9,410 nt of DNA from NCBI GenBank assembly GCA_021805265.1, contig JAJZFR010000266.1, forward strand, positions 1 to 9,410, read 5' to 3'. The notes beneath the pieces were generated by a model. That model searched no databases and was not told where the DNA came from. It saw only the letters and a list, made by a program, of their open reading frames with translations. The position numbers and the translations under genes are program-made. Numbering within the stretch: position 1 is the first letter of the stretch; every line of letters begins with the position of its first letter. This document shows, piece after piece, positions 6,129-9,410 of the stretch. The stretch comes from Acidobacteriota bacterium. GTDB lineage: Bacteria; Acidobacteriota; Terriglobia; Terriglobales; Acidobacteriaceae.

Positions 6129-6191
6129 CTTGATTGCAGCTTGCTCATTGCGACTTGCTCGTTGCGGCTTGCTCGTTGCACGGCAATCAAG
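6129..6191. repeat. Three tandem 14-bp units enclosed by a 9-bp inverted repeat
   Basis: CAGCTTGCTCATTG (6137-6150), CGACTTGCTCGTTG (6151-6164) and CGGCTTGCTCGTTG (6165-6178) are three adjacent units of identical length; the last two differ at one position. They are enclosed by CTTGATTGC (6129-6137) and GCAATCAAG (6183-6191), a perfect 9-bp inverted repeat. The block lies in the 296-bp gap between the divergent mltD and lepA genes. Repeated sites on one face of the helix could bind a regulator, or the arms could form a stem in RNA from either strand. The rest of the gap holds no gene that I can support. Confidence 0.7.
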
Positions 6192-6286
6192 CGCGTCCGT
6201 CTTCGACACGGCGCATCATGGCCTGCGCAGTGGCACAACATCCCTCACGCCGCACCGAGCACGCCTCACCATTCCCGATGATAAGC

Positions 6287-6292
6287 TATAAA
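6287..6292 (+). promoter_or_regulatory. Possible -10 box for lepA
   Basis: TATAAA stands 52 bp before the lepA ATG, in a short AT-rich patch (ATAAGCTATAAAG). No recognisable -35 is found 16-18 bp upstream. It is the best candidate in the gap but weak. Confidence 0.25.
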
Positions 6293-6344
6293 GCTGGAGC
6301 CTTCCTCGATTCTGACCGTATCGAATGCGCTCCGTGACCCGCCT

Positions 6345-8156
6345 ATGGAAGCCCGCCTGCTGAGAAATTTCGCAATCATTGCCCACATCGATCATGGCAA
6401 GTCCACCTTGTCTGACCGATTGCTGGAGCGCACCGGCTCGCTGACCGCGCGCGAGATGCAGGCCCAGGTGCTGGACGCCATGGACCTCGAACGCGAGCGC
6501 GGCATCACCATCAAGGCGCACGCCGTGCGCATGATGTACCAGGCGCGCGATGGAGTCACGTATCAGTTGAACCTGATCGACACGCCGGGCCATGTCGATT
6601 TCAGCTATGAAGTCTCTCGCTCGCTGGCCTCCTGCGAGGGCGCGCTGCTGGTGGTGGACGCAAGCCAGGGCGTCGAGGCGCAAACGCTCGCCAACGCCTT
6701 CTTGGCCATCAACGGCGGCCTCGAGATCATTCCCGTCATCAACAAGATCGACCTGCCATCGGCCGACGTTGTCCGAACCCAGGAAGCCATCGAACAGGCC
6801 GTCGGGCTGGACGCCACGGACGCGATTCCGGTAAGCGCAAAGACCGGCGTGGGGATTGACGAGGTGCTCGAGGCCATCGTCCATCGCCTGCCCGCGCCCT
6901 CCGGCAACATCGACGCGCCGCTCCAGGCGCTGATCTTCGATTCCTGGTTTGATCCCTATCGCGGCGTGGTAGTTTTGGCGCGCGTGGTCCATGGACGGAT
7001 GCGCAAAGGGCAGAGGATTCGCTTCCTCTCAAACGGGCGCGTCTTCAACATCGACGCCATGGGCGTACTGACTCCGAAGCCGGTTGAGATCGGCGAACTG
7101 ACCGCAGGGGAAGTCGGGTTCTTCACCGCAACCATCAAGAACGTGGCCGACACCAAGATCGGCGATACTGTGACCGACGACGAGCATCCCGCCACTTCGG
7201 CGCTGCCCGGCTTCATGGAGACCATGCCGATGGTCTTCGCCGGCCTCTACACCATCGATTCCCACGAACACACGCTGCTGCGCGACGCGCTCGAAAAGCT
7301 GCGCCTGAACGACTCGAGTTTCTTCTTCGAGCCGGAGTCTTCCGTGGCTCTCGGGTTCGGTTTCCGCTGCGGGTTTCTTGGACTGCTGCACATGGAGATC
7401 ATCCAGGAGCGGATCGAGCGCGAGTACAACCTGGACCTGATCACCACAGCGCCCGGCGTGCGCTACCGCATCACCCTGACCAGCGGCGAAGTCATCGAGG
7501 TGGACAACCCCTCGCGCTGGCCCGAGCCAACCAACATCGAGACCATTGAAGAGCCGATCATCCGCGCCATGATCCTCACCAATGAGGAGTACGTCGGCGG
7601 CATCCTCAAACTGGTCGAGGACAAGCGGGGCAAACAGCTCAACTTCGAGTACGTGACGCCGACGCGGGTGATGCTGACCTATGAACTGCCGCTCAATGAG
7701 ATTGTGCTCGACTTCTACGACCGCCTGAAATCGGTCTCCAGGGGGTACGCATCGCTCGATTACCATCCGGCTGGCACCTGGGTATCCCCGATGGTCAAGA
7801 TGGACATCCTGGTCTCGGGCGATCCCGTGGATGCGCTGTCGATCATCATCCATCGCGACCACGCCTACGAGCGCGGCAAGGCGCTGGTCTCGAAGATGCG
7901 CGAGTTGATTCCGCGCCAACAGTTCGACGTGGCCATCCAGGCAGCGATCGGGTCCAAGATCGTCGCCCGAGAGACCGTCACCGCGCTGCGCAAGAACGTG
8001 ATCGCGAAGTGTTACGGCGGCGACATCAGCCGCAAACGCAAGCTGCTCGACAAGCAGAAAGAAGGCAAAAAGCGCATGAAGCGCATCGGCAAAGTGGATA
8101 TTCCGCAGGAAGCGTTCCTGGCCGTGCTGCGGGTGGGCGAGGATGCGCAGGGATAG
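6345..8156 (+). CDS. lepA: Translational GTPase LepA (elongation factor 4)
   Basis: LepA/EF4 is a ribosome-binding GTPase related to EF-G; proposed roles include back-translocation, support of initiation and 30S assembly. The 603-residue length fits the family (about 600). The GTPase domain (about 5-184) shows all G motifs: AHIDHGKST (13-21), RGITIK (52-57), DTPGH (79-83), NKID (133-136) and SAKTG (164-168). Then come a beta-barrel domain (about 190-275), an EF-G-like domain III, domain V and the LepA-specific C-terminal domain. The last is marked by YGGDISRKRKLLDKQKEGKK followed by RMKRIG, the family's hallmark basic segment. The ATG at 6345 gives the usual MEARLLRNFAIIAHIDHGK opening, although the upstream sequence (CCGTGACCCGCCT) lacks a clear Shine-Dalgarno, so translation may start weakly or by another route. 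It is monocistronic here: no lepB follows, and the next gene is convergent. The product is intact, with no missing motif. Confidence 0.98.
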   Translation: MEARLLRNFAIIAHIDHGKSTLSDRLLERTGSLTAREMQAQVLDAMDLERERGITIKAHAVRMMYQARDGVTYQLNLIDTPGHVDFSYEVSRSLASCEGALLVVDASQGVEAQTLANAFLAINGGLEIIPVINKIDLPSADVVRTQEAIEQAVGLDATDAIPVSAKTGVGIDEVLEAIVHRLPAPSGNIDAPLQALIFDSWFDPYRGVVVLARVVHGRMRKGQRIRFLSNGRVFNIDAMGVLTPKPVEIGELTAGEVGFFTATIKNVADTKIGDTVTDDEHPATSALPGFMETMPMVFAGLYTIDSHEHTLLRDALEKLRLNDSSFFFEPESSVALGFGFRCGFLGLLHMEIIQERIEREYNLDLITTAPGVRYRITLTSGEVIEVDNPSRWPEPTNIETIEEPIIRAMILTNEEYVGGILKLVEDKRGKQLNFEYVTPTRVMLTYELPLNEIVLDFYDRLKSVSRGYASLDYHPAGTWVSPMVKMDILVSGDPVDALSIIIHRDHAYERGKALVSKMRELIPRQQFDVAIQAAIGSKIVARETVTALRKNVIAKCYGGDISRKRKLLDKQKEGKKRMKRIGKVDIPQEAFLAVLRVGEDAQG

Positions 8157-8266
8157 CGCTGCGGGCATCGCGGCGCGCTTGTTCTAAGTCCTTGCAGTTC
8201 ATGGATTTTGTGCCGATCCTGGGATAGATTCACGAAAGATTCATGGGCAACTGTGGAAACCTTACC

Positions 8267-8299
8267 GTTGACAACACGAGCGGGGGGCTGTTTGTCAAC
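8267..8299. repeat. 8-bp inverted repeat with 17-bp spacer
   Basis: GTTGACAA (8267-8274) and TTGTCAAC (8292-8299) are perfect reverse complements. Both arms contain the TTGACA word on opposite strands, so each arm also looks like a -35 hexamer, but no fitting -10 stands 17 bp away on either strand. It could be an operator, a protein-binding site or an RNA stem; no gene lies immediately downstream. Confidence 0.55.
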
Positions 8300-8508
8300 T
8301 TGATTCCCTGCTCTTTCGCGATCTGTTAAGTTGCTTATTTATATATGTTTATCATCTCAAACAAAACTTCGCTTTGTTGCGCGGGCAAGAAGTCTTCGAA
8401 ATACTGACCGTTTCCTCAGAATTCTTCCACATTTTTTTCCACAGGCCGGGCCAGGATTCGTACCTCCCTGCTCAGCACACTGTGCTCCTCTCATTCTTCC
8501 TCCAGCCA

Positions 8509-8545
8509 ACGAAAACAGCCCCGATACATCCGAGGCTGTTTTCGT
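8509..8545. terminator. Probable bidirectional terminator for lepA and the skp-like gene
   Basis: ACGAAAACAGCC (8509-8520) and GGCTGTTTTCGT (8534-8545) form a perfect 12-bp stem with a 13-nt loop, and two more pairs are possible inside it. Each arm ends in a four-base T tract that is broken by CG. The hairpin sits 57 bp after the skp-like stop on the - strand. It is 353 bp after the lepA stop, so it suits skp better. The short T tract makes it weaker than the terminator at 3128-3170. Confidence 0.65.
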
Positions 8546-8601
8546 AGCTGATCGCGTGTTGCTGGTCTGGAATCGACCTGCAACCGATCCAAGGCGGCGT
8601 A

Positions 8602-9243
8602 TTAGTTCTTTGGAGCCATCGACTTGGGGGCTGGAGCGGAAGGCAGACCACCGCCCGCGCTCGCCGCCGAAGCTGCCGGCGCCGGTACACCCGACTTCAG
8701 GTTGTAGGCGTCCACAATCGGCTTGGTGATGTTGCTCGAGTCCGCCGCCCACAGAACCGGGCTTTGCTGCGCGCTCACATCGACCACCAGCGTGTAGCTG
8801 TGCTGCTTGGCGTAGGCGTTCAGCACCTCATAGACCTTCGAGGCCAGGGTGTTGTACATGTCCTGAATGGCCTGCTGGAAGTCGTTCTGCGCGTCTTCCG
8901 CATTGCGCTGCAGGAGCTTGGTCTTCTCGTCGATCGATTTGGTCTTGCTGGCGGTCTCGGCCGGGCTGAGAGTATTTCCCTGGGCCTGGAGCTGCTTCTT
9001 GAGGGTTTCGATCTCGTCGCTCTGAGCCTTCAGTTGCGCACGCTTCGGCTCGAACTTCTTCTGAACGTCAGCAAAGTCGCGCTGACCCTCGTTGGTTTGC
9101 GCTACAGCGGCCTGGAAGGCGATGACCGCGATCTTGGCTGGACCTGCAGCAGCCGGAGCGGCGGCGGAAGTCGGAGTCTGGGCAGAGGCACCGACCACAA
9201 GGCCGGATACCGCGAGAACTGCAATTGCGAGAGTACGCTTCAT
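8602..9243 (-). CDS. Periplasmic chaperone of the Skp/OmpH/HlpA family
   Basis: Skp-type chaperones hold unfolded outer membrane proteins in the periplasm on their way to the BAM complex. The 213-residue product begins with a Sec signal peptide (MKR, a hydrophobic run, then GASA-Q with likely cleavage after Ala21). An Ala/Pro linker (22-35) leads to KIAVIAFQAAVAQTNEGQRDF (37-57), the short beta strand and entry to the first long helix. Residues 52-155 are charged and heptad-like (KKFEPKRAQLKAQSDEIETLKKQ), matching the coiled-coil tentacles of Skp. YTLVVDVSAQQSPVLWAADSSNIT (150-173) is the closing beta strand ending in the family-like 'vly...d.T' pattern. An Ala/Pro/Gly tail of about 30 residues follows and is longer than in E. 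coli Skp. The ATG at 9241-9243 has AAGGAG 12 nt upstream, a rather long spacing. In many bacteria skp follows bamA; here any upstream gene lies beyond the window edge. Confidence 0.87.
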   Translation of the reverse strand: MKRTLAIAVLAVSGLVVGASAQTPTSAAAPAAAGPAKIAVIAFQAAVAQTNEGQRDFADVQKKFEPKRAQLKAQSDEIETLKKQLQAQGNTLSPAETASKTKSIDEKTKLLQRNAEDAQNDFQQAIQDMYNTLASKVYEVLNAYAKQHSYTLVVDVSAQQSPVLWAADSSNITKPIVDAYNLKSGVPAPAASAASAGGGLPSAPAPKSMAPKN

Positions 9244-9296
9244 GGAAATAAGAAACTCCTTCGGTCATCCTGAATGTTGTGCCCGCATTCCTTCTG

Positions 9297-9316
9297 GGAA
9301 GCAAGACGTTGCTTCC
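9297..9316 (-). promoter_or_regulatory. Perfect hairpin in the leader of the skp-like gene
   Basis: GGAAGCAA (9297-9304), loop GACG, TTGCTTCC (9309-9316) form a perfect 8-bp stem with a 4-nt loop, 54 bp upstream of the skp-like ATG. No T tract follows on the - strand, so it is not a standard terminator in that direction. It could be a leader structure, an operator palindrome, or the remains of an end signal of an upstream gene. No gene or clear promoter can be supported in the remaining bases to 9410. Confidence 0.5.
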
Positions 9317-9410
9317 TGTTTGGATCTCTCAGGTCTACATGGGATTCTGCCCAGCCAATATGCAGGCGCAAAACGTAAGTAGGACGCGGACAGAGACGTC
9401 AGCAGGAACT

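Larger units (their letters stand above)
8157..8601. other. Structured non-coding region between convergent lepA and skp-like genes
   Basis: No credible gene is seen in these 445 bp. From left to right it holds GTGGAAA (8254-8260), an inverted repeat GTTGACAA/TTGTCAAC (8267-8299), and an AT-rich core around 8326-8366 that includes TTATTTATATATG. Next are two DnaA-box-like words, TCTTCCACA (8423-8431) and TTTTCCACA (8435-8443), a near-palindrome AGCACA-C-TGTGCT (8474-8486) and a terminator-like hairpin (8509-8545). Short hypothetical frames across it lack ribosome-binding sites and recognisable protein character. It is long and AT-rich compared with the other gaps of this window. Confidence 0.6.

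Noticed and set aside
7029..8168. A 379-codon - strand frame opposite lepA
   Set aside because: lepA is unmistakable on +. The antisense frame has the His/Asp/Gln-rich composition of a shadow and no ribosome-binding site.
8474..8486. Near-palindrome AGCACA-C-TGTGCT as an operator
   Set aside because: It is short and lies far from any gene start; retained only as part of the description of the gap.
8550..8595. Possible tRNA-like T-arm on the - strand (GGTCGATTCC)
   Set aside because: The T loop is one base short, the flanking arms do not pair, and no anticodon or acceptor stem can be drawn.
1..9410. CRISPR arrays, insertion sequences, integrases, toxin-antitoxin or phage genes
   Set aside because: No regularly spaced repeats with unique spacers, no terminal inverted repeats around a transposase and no such protein families are seen in any frame.

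Overview
The window looks like chromosomal housekeeping DNA from a GC-rich Gram-negative bacterium. It carries lipid A genes (lpxA, lpxI), an outer-membrane-type lytic transglycosylase lipoprotein and a periplasmic Skp/OmpH chaperone, so the cell has an LPS-bearing outer membrane. The use of LpxI, the divergent lytic transglycosylase and the partial protein at the left edge suggest Acidobacteriota (Terriglobia-like). That placement rests on remembered family resemblance, not on a search.

Left part (1-3170, all + strand): the end of an envelope-type protein gene is followed by a perfect TATAAT box and a tight fabZ-lpxA-lpxI operon, with junctions overlapping by 4 nt and 1 nt. FabZ acts on 3-hydroxyacyl-ACP, LpxA uses 3-hydroxyacyl-ACP to start lipid A synthesis, and LpxI performs the fourth step. 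About 110 bp further on is an exported PrxQ/Bcp-type peroxiredoxin, closed by a strong hairpin that can terminate transcription from both sides.

Middle part (3211-6048, - strand): a lysine/alanine-rich histone H1-like protein has its own probable extended -10 promoter and a leader hairpin touching its ribosome-binding site. Upstream of it is an MltD-like lytic transglycosylase lipoprotein with two LysM domains and an unusual basic tail. The gap between mltD and the divergent lepA holds three tandem 14-bp units enclosed by a 9-bp inverted repeat.

Right part (6345-9410): lepA (elongation factor 4) is on +, and a Skp/OmpH-like periplasmic chaperone is on -. They converge on a 445-bp non-coding stretch with an AT-rich core, several dyads, DnaA-box-like words and a bidirectional terminator-like hairpin. 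The skp leader contains a perfect 8-bp hairpin.

I found no mobile element, CRISPR array, tRNA or rRNA gene, and no convincing undescribed multi-gene system. The points most worth a second look are the H1-like gene with its leader, the two structured intergenic regions, the basic tail of the transglycosylase and the exported PrxQ.
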